From Bifidobacterium saguinibicoloris (GTDB lineage: Bacteria > Actinomycetota > Actinomycetes > Actinomycetales > Bifidobacteriaceae), in assembly GCF_019331725.1 (NCBI RefSeq), contig NZ_JAHBBF010000001.1, positions 248,001-312,000 of the forward strand: a DNA stretch of 64,000 nt, written 5' to 3'. Shown one piece after another: positions 1 to 7,255 of this stretch. Within the stretch, counting starts at the first letter, position 1. The number at the start of each line of letters is the position of its first letter. A program made the translations under genes and the position numbers. The notes under the pieces were generated by a model. It searched no databases. It saw only the letters and a program-made list of their open reading frames with translations, and was not told the DNA's origin.

Positions 1-1
1 G

Positions 2-55
2 AATGACGACACCGACGACGCCGACGACACAGAAGAGGACAACAATCCCGTATAG
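2..55 (+). CDS. 3' end of an upstream gene with an acidic C-terminus (partial)
   Basis: The first bases read in frame as NDDTDDADDTEEDNNPV followed by TAG. This is the C-terminal tail of a protein that begins before the window. The Asp/Glu-rich composition resembles the disordered tails of bifidobacterial surface or secreted proteins, but the family cannot be told. The next gene starts 74 bases downstream on the same strand. It could also be chance open frame. Confidence 0.4.
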   Translation, partial: NDDTDDADDTEEDNNPV

Positions 56-129
56 CGCGCAGGCTATGCAATATCGGTACAATAAAGGCGCAATCGCACG
101 CCGTCAGGCACGCGCAGAAAGGACGCATA

Positions 130-2865
130 GTGGAAGCCTCGCTCGACAGCATACTGGACTGGGACGCCGCGCTCAGTGCAGGCAACCGCGCAGCCTATGA
201 TGTGCTGCGCTCGGCGTATGATGCTGACACTCGCGCGAAGCGTCCTCTGCCAGTCGTCGGCGAAGCATTCCCTAACCCGATGCCCACATACCGGCAGGCG
301 CTCCGAGAGGTCGCCGGAAGCGTGTCCGAGCCGGATCGCCGCCACGGCATCGAGCAGATCATCGATAACGGCAACCTGTCTGAGGCCGCCACTCAGCTCA
401 TCGATACGCTGGGAGAGCCACTGGTTAACCGCCTACTCGCGCAGAGAATCATCACTGACAGTAAGAACATTGCGGTTAGCACCAGTCTGCTGCTGACCGC
501 AATCACCCTGCTGTCCCCCGACGGCGTCGTCACTACGATGCTGAACCGCCGGATCGAGCTCGCATACAAAAGGGCCGGCGAATCGCCCGTCACCATCGCC
601 CCGGACGATCCTGACGCCAACGGATCCCCCATCGTCGCCCATGCGTTCGGCGTGGCACTCGGCATTGCACAGGCCAACCAGCAGCAGTTCATCATCACCG
701 ACCAGCAATGTGCACATGTATATGACGATGCAACTCTCAGCCCCTTCGCCACCGCGCTGCATGAGCTGATGAGCGAACGACCGCTGCTGCTGCTGGGGTA
801 CGAAGGACTCCCCTACGACGAGAACAGCATGCGAGCCGACCCGACGCATGTGCTGGATCTGGTGAAGCAGTTTGGCAGCGCCCGCCATGATCACGTGGCC
901 ATCATTCCCGCGCCGAGCGATCCCCGGCAACGCGACGCTCAGATCAAGTTCCTCGGCTCGCTGGGCATCATGCCGATTCTGACCAACCCCAGTCAGACCG
1001 ATGCGCTGCGCGTAGTGCTTGACCGGCTGCTACGCGATACCGATCCCATTGCGTCTCTGCGCCTCGATGCGACGACGCACGCGCGCAATGCCAAGCGTGC
1101 GGATCGACGCAGCAGGAAGCACAGCGACGACAAGAATGCAGCAGATATGGCATTGCAGGAATGGCATAAGGCCATCGATGCATACCAGCAGCTGGCCGAT
1201 CACATGGACTACGCGCGGTATATGCCGATGATCGCCGACACTCACACGCTTTGCGCGGCAGTGCATGTTCGCAGGAACCAGCCTGAACGAGCCGAACAGG
1301 AATACCAGGAAGCGCTCAGCATCTGGCGCCAGCTCGCCCAGAGCAACCCCAGCACCTACTACCAGACCGGCCTGGCCATGACGCTCAGCAACCTCGCCAT
1401 CCTGCACAGCAGCCAACGCCAGTACGAGCAGGCCGAACAGGAATACCAGGAAGCGCTCAGCATCTGGCGCCAGCTCGCCCAGAGCAACCCCAGCACCTAC
1501 TACCAGACCGCCCCGGCCATGACGCTCAGCAACCTCGCCAACCTCCACAGCAGCCAACGCCAGTACGAGCAGGCCGAACAGGAATACCAGGAAGCGCTCA
1601 GCATCTGGCGCCAGCTCGCCCAGAGCAACCCCAGCACCTACTACCAGCCCGACCTGGCCATGACGCTCAGCAACCTCGCCAACCTCCACAGCGACCAGCA
1701 CCGGTACGAGCAGGCCGAACAGGAATACCAGGAAGCGCTCAGCATCCTGCGGCAGCTCGCCGAAACCAACCCCGACGCATACCGACTTGATGTAGCCACG
1801 ACCCTCAACGGCCTCGCCACCCTATACCGTGACCTACGCCAGTACGAGAAGGCCGAACAGAAACATCAGGAAGCGCTCAGCATCCTGCGGCAGCTCGCCG
1901 AAACCAACCCCGACGCATACCAATTTGACGTGGCCGCGACCCTCAACGGTCTCGCCGACATGCACAGATACCTGCACCAGTACAAGCAAGCCGAAGGCGA
2001 ATATCAGGAAGCGCTCAACATCTACCGCCAATTCGCTGAAGCCAAATCCGACTTCCACAAATCCAACGTGGCTATAATCCTTAGCGACATCGCTCTGCTG
2101 CACAGCGAGCAACATGAATATGGCAAGGCCGCAGGCGAATACGCGGAAGCACTGCGCATCCAGAAGCAGATCGTCGCTGCCAATCCCCAAATTGATCTAT
2201 ACCAACTCGATATGGCTCGAACGCTTAGGAACTTTGCCGATCTGCACAGCAGCCCGGACATCAAGCAGTACGATCAAGCCGAACGTGAATACAAGGAGGC
2301 GCTGCACATCTACGAGGATGTGGACCAGCACGATTCCGGCATCTACCAATCGTTAATCGCCGACGTACAGAACAGCTACGCGATCATGCTCACGGACCTC
2401 AAACGCTTCGACGAAGCCGAGCCGCTGCTACAGTCGGTGCTGCACACGCGGCAGGAGCAGGCACACCGCAATCCAGCGCGATTCGCCTCCCTCGAAGCGC
2501 AGGCATGGAACAACATCGCCACGCTGCACCGTGACATGGCCCGGTTTGACGAGGCAATCGCAGAATACGAGCATGCGCTGAGCCTGTACCGGCAGCTTAA
2601 CCTGCAGAACGATGGCGATCGGCATCTCCCGCAGTTGCAGCGCACCACATATAACCTGATGCGCTGCCATGAGATGAAGATCGACAGCACGCCGCCCGAC
2701 CGGCAAACCGACGACATGCTGTATCGTGCCATCAGCGTGATGAAGGACTTGAAGGAGCTATATAGGCGGTCCGGCGACAACGACAAGGCACGCAGACTGC
2801 AACTCGTCAACATCAAAGTCCTGCAGGACGTGCTGGATCAGCGGAACACAGCACCGGCTGAATAA
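130..2865 (+). CDS. SIR2-like (degenerate) N-terminal domain fused to a tetratricopeptide repeat array
   Basis: This 911-residue protein starts at GTG. Residues about 38-300 follow the order of SIR2-like domains: a GAG-type position reading GEAF (44-47), a TTNYD-type position reading TTMLN (135-139), an HG-type position reading HAFG (171-174), and a lLfiGYs-type strand at about 219-224 (LLLLGY). The catalytic Asn and Asp of TTNYD are replaced, so NADase or deacetylase activity is doubtful. From about residue 376 to 870 there are ten or so TPR-like units with the pattern AEQEYQEALSI. Units starting at residues 388, 435 and 482 are 47 residues long and nearly identical in DNA. SIR2-TPR fusions occur in some antiphage proteins, but nothing beside this gene supports a defence island. 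Most likely a soluble protein-interaction scaffold. No RBS is obvious at the start. Confidence 0.7.
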   Translation: MEASLDSILDWDAALSAGNRAAYDVLRSAYDADTRAKRPLPVVGEAFPNPMPTYRQALREVAGSVSEPDRRHGIEQIIDNGNLSEAATQLIDTLGEPLVNRLLAQRIITDSKNIAVSTSLLLTAITLLSPDGVVTTMLNRRIELAYKRAGESPVTIAPDDPDANGSPIVAHAFGVALGIAQANQQQFIITDQQCAHVYDDATLSPFATALHELMSERPLLLLGYEGLPYDENSMRADPTHVLDLVKQFGSARHDHVAIIPAPSDPRQRDAQIKFLGSLGIMPILTNPSQTDALRVVLDRLLRDTDPIASLRLDATTHARNAKRADRRSRKHSDDKNAADMALQEWHKAIDAYQQLADHMDYARYMPMIADTHTLCAAVHVRRNQPERAEQEYQEALSIWRQLAQSNPSTYYQTGLAMTLSNLAILHSSQRQYEQAEQEYQEALSIWRQLAQSNPSTYYQTAPAMTLSNLANLHSSQRQYEQAEQEYQEALSIWRQLAQSNPSTYYQPDLAMTLSNLANLHSDQHRYEQAEQEYQEALSILRQLAETNPDAYRLDVATTLNGLATLYRDLRQYEKAEQKHQEALSILRQLAETNPDAYQFDVAATLNGLADMHRYLHQYKQAEGEYQEALNIYRQFAEAKSDFHKSNVAIILSDIALLHSEQHEYGKAAGEYAEALRIQKQIVAANPQIDLYQLDMARTLRNFADLHSSPDIKQYDQAEREYKEALHIYEDVDQHDSGIYQSLIADVQNSYAIMLTDLKRFDEAEPLLQSVLHTRQEQAHRNPARFASLEAQAWNNIATLHRDMARFDEAIAEYEHALSLYRQLNLQNDGDRHLPQLQRTTYNLMRCHEMKIDSTPPDRQTDDMLYRAISVMKDLKELYRRSGDNDKARRLQLVNIKVLQDVLDQRNTAPAE
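1291..1854 (+). repeat. Tandem 141-bp intragenic repeats encoding 47-residue TPR units
   Basis: Copies begin at 1291, 1432, 1573 and 1714. The first three are almost identical in DNA, and the fourth diverges in its second half and is followed by weaker units. Near identity at the nucleotide level implies recent duplication or gene conversion, so copy number probably varies between strains. Confidence 0.85.
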
Positions 2866-2882
2866 TGACAGGCACAACAAAA

Positions 2883-2912
2883 GGGGCGCTTCCTCACACG
2901 AGGAAGCGCCCC
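2883..2912 (-). terminator. Intrinsic terminator of the uracil permease gene
   Basis: Perfect 13-bp inverted repeat (GGGGCGCTTCCTC, loop of four, complementary arm). Read on the minus strand it is followed by TTTTGTTGTG, which fits a rho-independent terminator for the permease. A second 10-bp dyad (2919-2928 with 2939-2948) overlaps the permease stop codon. Confidence 0.85.
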
Positions 2913-2945
2913 AAGTCATAGCCGCTGCCAGCACAGCCGCAGCGG

Positions 2946-4256
2946 CTACAGGATGTCCGGATCGTCCTTGGCGATGGTGCCGGTGGCCTTGCCGATGGCC
3001 TTGAGGCCGTGGTAGGCGACGAGGATCACGATCGTGCCGATGGCGATGCCGTTGAACTGGATGCCGTTGAACGCGAACTCGAACTGGCCGATGGCGATGA
3101 TCATCACGATCGCGGCGACCATGATGTTGAGCGGCTTGTCGAAGTTGACCTTGTTCTCCACCCAGATGCGGATGCCCATCATGCCGATCATGCCGTAGAG
3201 CAGCGTGGTGACGCCGCCGAGCACGCCGGCGGGGATGGTGTTGATGATCGCGCCGAACTTCGGGCACAGGCTCAGCAGCAGGGCGAAGCCGGCCGCGCAC
3301 CAGTAGGCGGCGGTCGAATAGACCTTGGTGGCGGCCATGACGCCGATGTTCTCGCCGTACGTGGTGGTGCCGGAGCCGCCACCGAAGCCGGCGATCGCGG
3401 TGCCGAGGCCGTCGGCGAACAGGGCGGTGCCCATCTGGTCGTCGTAGTCGCGGCCGGTCATCTGAGCGACGGACTTGACGTGGCCGACGTTCTCGGCGAC
3501 GAGCACGAGCACGACGGGCAGGAACATCGGCAGGATGGAGAAGTCGACCTGCGGGGTGTGGAAGTGCGGGAAGCCAATCCACGCGGCTTTGCCGATGGCG
3601 GAGAAGTCGACCTGGCCGCGGGCGCACGCGTACGCGTAGCCGATGATCACGCCGAGCAGGATGTTGAGACGTCCGGCCAGCCCGCGGAACAGCACGGCGA
3701 CGAGCAGCACGGCCACGAGCGTGACGAGCGCGGTGTCGGGCGCGGCCTTGAAGTTGTTCCACACGCTGGGCGCGAGGTTGAAGCCGATAATCGCGACGAT
3801 GGCGCCGTTGACGACCGGCGGCATGATGATGTCGATCCACTTGGAGCCCGCGAAGTGGACGACCACGCCGACGATGGCGAGCAGCAGGCCGGTGGACAGG
3901 ATGCCGAAGCTGGCGATGGCGATGCCCTCGAAGCCGGAGTGGGCGGCGGTGACCGCGGCGATCGGCGCGATGAAGCCGAAGCTGGAGCCCAGGTAGCTCG
4001 GCAGCACGTTCCTGTTGATGAGCAGGAAGAGCGCCGTGGACAGCGCGGTGAAGAACAGGGTGGTGGACGGGTCGAAGCCCGTCAGGATCGGCACGAGGAA
4101 GGTCGCGCCGAACATGGCGACGACGTGCTGGGCGCCGATGCCCGCGGTGCGCGTCCAGGTGAGGCGCTCGTCGGGTTCGACGACCTCGCCGGGCGCCAGC
4201 GTCCTGCCGTCGCCGTGCAGTTTCCATTGGAAGATGTTGCCTTTGGGTTCGCTCAT
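2946..4256 (-). CDS. uraA: Uracil/xanthine permease, NCS2 family (UraA-like)
   Basis: 436-residue polytopic membrane protein that imports uracil (or another nucleobase) by proton symport for pyrimidine salvage. It shows NCS2 hallmarks: AENVGH around residue 254-259, with the conserved Glu that contacts the base, and GTTTYGENIG around 296-305, close to the UraA signature. About a dozen hydrophobic segments follow an N-terminal cytoplasmic stretch. The start is supported by AAGGAGAG upstream. It is transcribed alone and ends in a strong terminator. A GCGGGG/CCCCGC dyad at 4283-4304 lies in its 5' leader, and its regulatory role is unknown. Xanthine specificity is possible, but the motif set favours uracil. 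Confidence 0.88.
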   Translation of the reverse strand: MSEPKGNIFQWKLHGDGRTLAPGEVVEPDERLTWTRTAGIGAQHVVAMFGATFLVPILTGFDPSTTLFFTALSTALFLLINRNVLPSYLGSSFGFIAPIAAVTAAHSGFEGIAIASFGILSTGLLLAIVGVVVHFAGSKWIDIIMPPVVNGAIVAIIGFNLAPSVWNNFKAAPDTALVTLVAVLLVAVLFRGLAGRLNILLGVIIGYAYACARGQVDFSAIGKAAWIGFPHFHTPQVDFSILPMFLPVVLVLVAENVGHVKSVAQMTGRDYDDQMGTALFADGLGTAIAGFGGGSGTTTYGENIGVMAATKVYSTAAYWCAAGFALLLSLCPKFGAIINTIPAGVLGGVTTLLYGMIGMMGIRIWVENKVNFDKPLNIMVAAIVMIIAIGQFEFAFNGIQFNGIAIGTIVILVAYHGLKAIGKATGTIAKDDPDIL

Positions 4257-4334
4257 AAGCGGCTCTCCTTAGCTTCTCTCTTGCGGGGCATACCGCATCC
4301 CCGCGATTCGAAGCCATTGTAGCCGCCCGTCGTC

Positions 4335-4364
4335 ACGCCGGAGCGTCCCGCCGGATTCCGGCGT
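4335..4364 (-). terminator. Hairpin at the end of the histidine phosphatase gene
   Basis: ACGCCGGA (4335-4342) pairs with TCCGGCGT (4357-4364) across a 14-base loop, directly beyond the minus-strand stop codon. No clear U-tract follows, so it is a weak or factor-assisted terminator. Confidence 0.45.
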
Positions 4365-5194
4365 CACTTGCCGTAGTATTCGAGCAGGTGCGGGTCCACC
4401 GCGTGGACCACGTCGACGAGGTCGCCGTTGGACAGGTAGGGACGTTTGAATTCGCGCCACGGCTCGACCTTGATCTCCCATTTGCCGGTCTCCTCGTCGA
4501 GGACGGGCCGTGCGGTCTGCTCCCAGCGCACGCGCTTGGAGGTGCGCCCGCTTTCCGGGTCGCGGCGCGTGTAATGCAGGCACGTGCAGTTGGTGATCGC
4601 CCATTCGGGCGATTCGGCGCGGTGCAGGAACTCCTCGTCGGACAGGTCTTCGAGCGTGAGCATCAGGGCGAGCATGAAGTCGCCGTGGGTGACCATGACC
4701 ACGCTGCCCATGTCCGATTTGCGCGTGAGCGACGTGAGCACGTTGTGCACGCGGTCCTCGGACACGTCGGCGATGGATTCGCCGGCCGGTGGACGCCAGT
4801 ACAGCGGGTCCGTGTTCTTGAACATCCAGTTGCGCGCGTAGTTGGTCTTGAAGTCGTCCTTGGTGATGGTGTTGATCTCGCCCCAGGAGCGTTCCCGGAT
4901 GACGCGGTTCTCCTCCCATTTGGCCTTGGGCAGGGCCATGGTGGCGGCGGTCTCCCGGGCCCGCACATACGGGGAGACCATGTAGCGGTCGAACAGCTGC
5001 TGCTGTCCGACGAGCCACCGGCCGATGCAGTCCGCCTGCTTGCGGCCCACGGCGGTGAGCCTCCACGAACGGTCCGGCACGGTGACGTTGTCCTGCGTGT
5101 ACAGGGAGTTGTCGCCCCTGTTGCCGGCGTTGACGATGATGTTCGCCTCGGATTCCCCGTGCCGGATCACATACAGGTCGAGCGGCATGCTCAT
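4364..5194 (-). CDS. Histidine phosphatase superfamily protein (phosphoglycerate-mutase-like fold)
   Basis: 276-residue protein that opens with the RHGES phosphohistidine motif (LYVIRHGESEAN, residues 8-19). A VTHGD motif later supplies the second catalytic His, and SPYVRARETA is the usual phosphate-pocket Arg segment. It is longer than canonical PGM/phosphatases, with a C-terminal extension rich in WEQTARPVL-type sequence. The start at 5194 was chosen because GAAAGAGGAAC lies just upstream and the motif begins a few residues in. The substrate cannot be predicted. The bifidobacterial glycolytic mutase is usually a different, shorter protein. It stands alone, between hairpins. Confidence 0.8.
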   Translation of the reverse strand: MSMPLDLYVIRHGESEANIIVNAGNRGDNSLYTQDNVTVPDRSWRLTAVGRKQADCIGRWLVGQQQLFDRYMVSPYVRARETAATMALPKAKWEENRVIRERSWGEINTITKDDFKTNYARNWMFKNTDPLYWRPPAGESIADVSEDRVHNVLTSLTRKSDMGSVVMVTHGDFMLALMLTLEDLSDEEFLHRAESPEWAITNCTCLHYTRRDPESGRTSKRVRWEQTARPVLDEETGKWEIKVEPWREFKRPYLSNGDLVDVVHAVDPHLLEYYGK

Positions 5195-5255
5195 GGGTTC
5201 GTTCCTCTTTCCCGGTTGTTCGGTTCGATGACGCTGGTCCCAGCGTAATGGACGA

Positions 5256-5286
5256 GGGGCGCCGCCGCGACATGCGGCGACGCCCC
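5256..5286 (-). terminator. GC-rich hairpin between the L,D-transpeptidase and phosphatase genes
   Basis: GGGGCG-c-CGCCGC pairs with GCGGCG-a-CGCCCC around a five-base loop. It lies downstream of the transpeptidase stop and upstream of the phosphatase. There is no T-tract on either side, so termination is inferred from position and stability only. Confidence 0.5.
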
Positions 5287-5344
5287 GTAAGCCACTGTTC
5301 ACCCGGCGTTCGGATTCGTCCGTCTCCCCGCCGGGGTCACGCCG

Positions 5345-6052
5345 TCAGGCGATGGTGACGGGCGTGCCTGACGGCATCTGCTCGTAGAACCATTTCGCGT
5401 CGGCGATGCTCAGACGCACACAGCCGTGCGAGGCGGGATGACCGAGTTTGGCGGCCTCGTCGGCCAGATAGTCGCCGGCGTTGACGCCGGTCGGCACCGA
5501 ATGGAACAGGTAGGGGCCTTTGAACCGCACCCAGTAGTCGGCGCCCATGCGCTCGTTCGGATTGTAGAAGTGGGTGCCGCGCGCGCTGATGACGTACGAG
5601 CCGTGGGGCGTGGAGTCGTCGACGCCGGTGCTGGCGATCATCGTGTAGATGGTGGTCCCGGCGGACTTGACGTACACCTTCTGGTCGGCGAGGCTCACGT
5701 CCACGCTCAGGTCCGCGTAATCGGCGAGGTTCGGCTGCTGGCCGCCGGTGGGGTTCGTCCACCGGTCGCGTTCGCGCTGTTCCTGGATGGCCTGGTTGAA
5801 GGCGGGGACCTTGTCCCGCTTCAACGTCTTGGTGGCTTCGGCGTGCGCCTTGGCCTGCACGGCCTTCGCGGTCCGGGCGGCCTCGATGTTCGCGAGCGCC
5901 TCGTCCCGTTCGGCGGCGCGGGCCTGCCACAGCACGAACATGGCGCACATGAGCACGGCGAGCACGGCGCACAGTGCCGCCTGCGCGACGACCATCACGT
6001 CGGTGTGTTTGCGATGCTGTCCGACATACCGCTGCGAATGCCTTGCCGCCAT
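5345..6052 (-). CDS. Membrane-anchored L,D-transpeptidase (YkuD domain)
   Basis: 235 residues. Residues about 20-45 form one transmembrane anchor (LCAVLAVLMCAMFVLW), followed by a helical Ala/Lys-rich stalk and a C-terminal YkuD domain. The catalytic signature HPASHGCVRLS near the C-terminus carries the nucleophile Cys and the HxxxxxHGC(V)R pattern. Such enzymes make 3-3 cross-links in peptidoglycan or attach proteins to it, acting outside the membrane. There is no signal peptidase site, so it should stay membrane-tethered. The gene appears monocistronic and ends before the hairpin at 5256-5286. Confidence 0.88.
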   Translation of the reverse strand: MAARHSQRYVGQHRKHTDVMVVAQAALCAVLAVLMCAMFVLWQARAAERDEALANIEAARTAKAVQAKAHAEATKTLKRDKVPAFNQAIQEQRERDRWTNPTGGQQPNLADYADLSVDVSLADQKVYVKSAGTTIYTMIASTGVDDSTPHGSYVISARGTHFYNPNERMGADYWVRFKGPYLFHSVPTGVNAGDYLADEAAKLGHPASHGCVRLSIADAKWFYEQMPSGTPVTIA

Positions 6053-6177
6053 GAACGTGACCGTCCTCGCCTGAATCGTTCCCGAATGTTTCCTCGACCA
6101 TGGTAGCCGATGGGAGGCCCGTCCGCACGTCGGAGCCTATCTGTCCGGAACAGTCCGGAGGCCGTCTGGAAGGACGG

Positions 6178-7155
6178 TCAGAAGACGAGGTAGGAGACGG
6201 CGGTGAGGGTGAGCAGGCTCGCCACGGTGGTGACGAGCACCATGCCGATCGCGTATTCGGGGTTGTTGCGTTCACGTTCGGCGAACATGACCATGGTGCT
6301 CATGGTGGGCAGTCCGGCGATGATCGTCATCATGTGGACCATGTCCGGGTTCGCGGCCGGCAGGCCGATCATGGGCGGCACGAACGCGAGCAGCGCGTAG
6401 AAGCCGATCGGGAAGGCGAGCATCTTGACGGCGACTCCGACATACAGCTCGTACCGCCTGAGCACTCCCGTCCAGTCGCGGATGGCGAACAGGCCGCCGA
6501 GGTAGACCATCGACAGCGGCGAGGCGACGCCGCCGAGCTTCTGCAGCGGGGCGAGGACCACGTCGGGCACGTGGACGCCGGCGAGGATGAGGGCGACGGC
6601 GAGCACGACGGCGATGAGGGCGGGGCTCACGAGCGGGGCGAGCCGGTCGAGCCAGCCGCGCGAGGGATGCTCGTCGGCCGTGGATTGCCGGTCGTCGACC
6701 TTCCTGCACGTCCACACGCCGTACGTCCACAGGAGGAACTGGTCCACGAGGGACATGAGCGCGAAGTAGAGCGCGCCCTTGGTGGGGAACAGCGCGATGA
6801 CGAGCGGCAGGCCGATGAACCCTGCGTTGCCGAACACGAAGCAGCCGCGGAACATGCGGCCACGCTCGCGTTTCAGCCGCAGCAGATGGGACAGTCCGGT
6901 GAACACGGCGATGAGCAGCCCGTACATGACGAGGGTCATCACGATGATCGCGTCGGAGCCGATGAGGTCGGCACGCGTGGTGCCGGCCACGGCGTTGGAG
7001 AAGACAAGCAGCGGGATGCCGACCTTGAGGATGAGCGAACAGATGCCGTTCAGCGCGGCCTCGTTCAGCACGCGGGTCCTCACGCAGATGTAGCCGACGG
7101 CCATCATCACGGCCATGCCGATCATCTGTCCGAGCACGATGTCGAACTGCTCCAT
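6178..7155 (-). CDS. AEC (auxin efflux carrier) family transporter
   Basis: 325 residues with about ten hydrophobic helices and the family's conserved N-terminal pattern of a Pro in a central helix (ILKVGIPLLVFSNAVAG) and FVFGNAGFIGLPL in the middle. Family members export small organic anions, often malate or related acids, and several sit beside lactate or malate enzymes. The substrate here is not determinable. The start at 7155 is preferred over upstream codons because AAGGAGAG precedes it. A central cytoplasmic loop (about residues 155-185) is hydrophilic. Confidence 0.8.
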   Translation of the reverse strand: MEQFDIVLGQMIGMAVMMAVGYICVRTRVLNEAALNGICSLILKVGIPLLVFSNAVAGTTRADLIGSDAIIVMTLVMYGLLIAVFTGLSHLLRLKRERGRMFRGCFVFGNAGFIGLPLVIALFPTKGALYFALMSLVDQFLLWTYGVWTCRKVDDRQSTADEHPSRGWLDRLAPLVSPALIAVVLAVALILAGVHVPDVVLAPLQKLGGVASPLSMVYLGGLFAIRDWTGVLRRYELYVGVAVKMLAFPIGFYALLAFVPPMIGLPAANPDMVHMMTIIAGLPTMSTMVMFAERERNNPEYAIGMVLVTTVASLLTLTAVSYLVF

Positions 7156-7223
7156 GCTGTCGTCTCTCCTTTTCCGCCGTTCCGAACCGTCACTCAACGT
7201 ACTCGGGGCCGGAGAAGAGCCGT

Positions 7224-7245
7224 CTCCGCGGTGCAGGCCGCGGAG
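7224..7245 (-). terminator. Hairpin after the ABC exporter permease gene
   Basis: CTCCGCGG pairs with CCGCGGAG around a six-base loop, in the short gap between the permease stop and the AEC carrier start. Probable terminator of the two-gene ABC operon. No U-tract is visible. Confidence 0.45.
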
Positions 7246-7255
7246 GCGGGACCCG

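Noticed and set aside
1291-1854. Non-coding minisatellite
   Set aside because: The period is a multiple of three and encodes clean TPR units in a long frame.
3009-4322. 437-codon frame on the plus strand opposite the uracil permease
   Set aside because: Its composition is Asp/Glu/Gly/His-rich shadow of a GC-rich membrane gene. No motif, no ribosome-binding site, and the minus strand is a clear permease.
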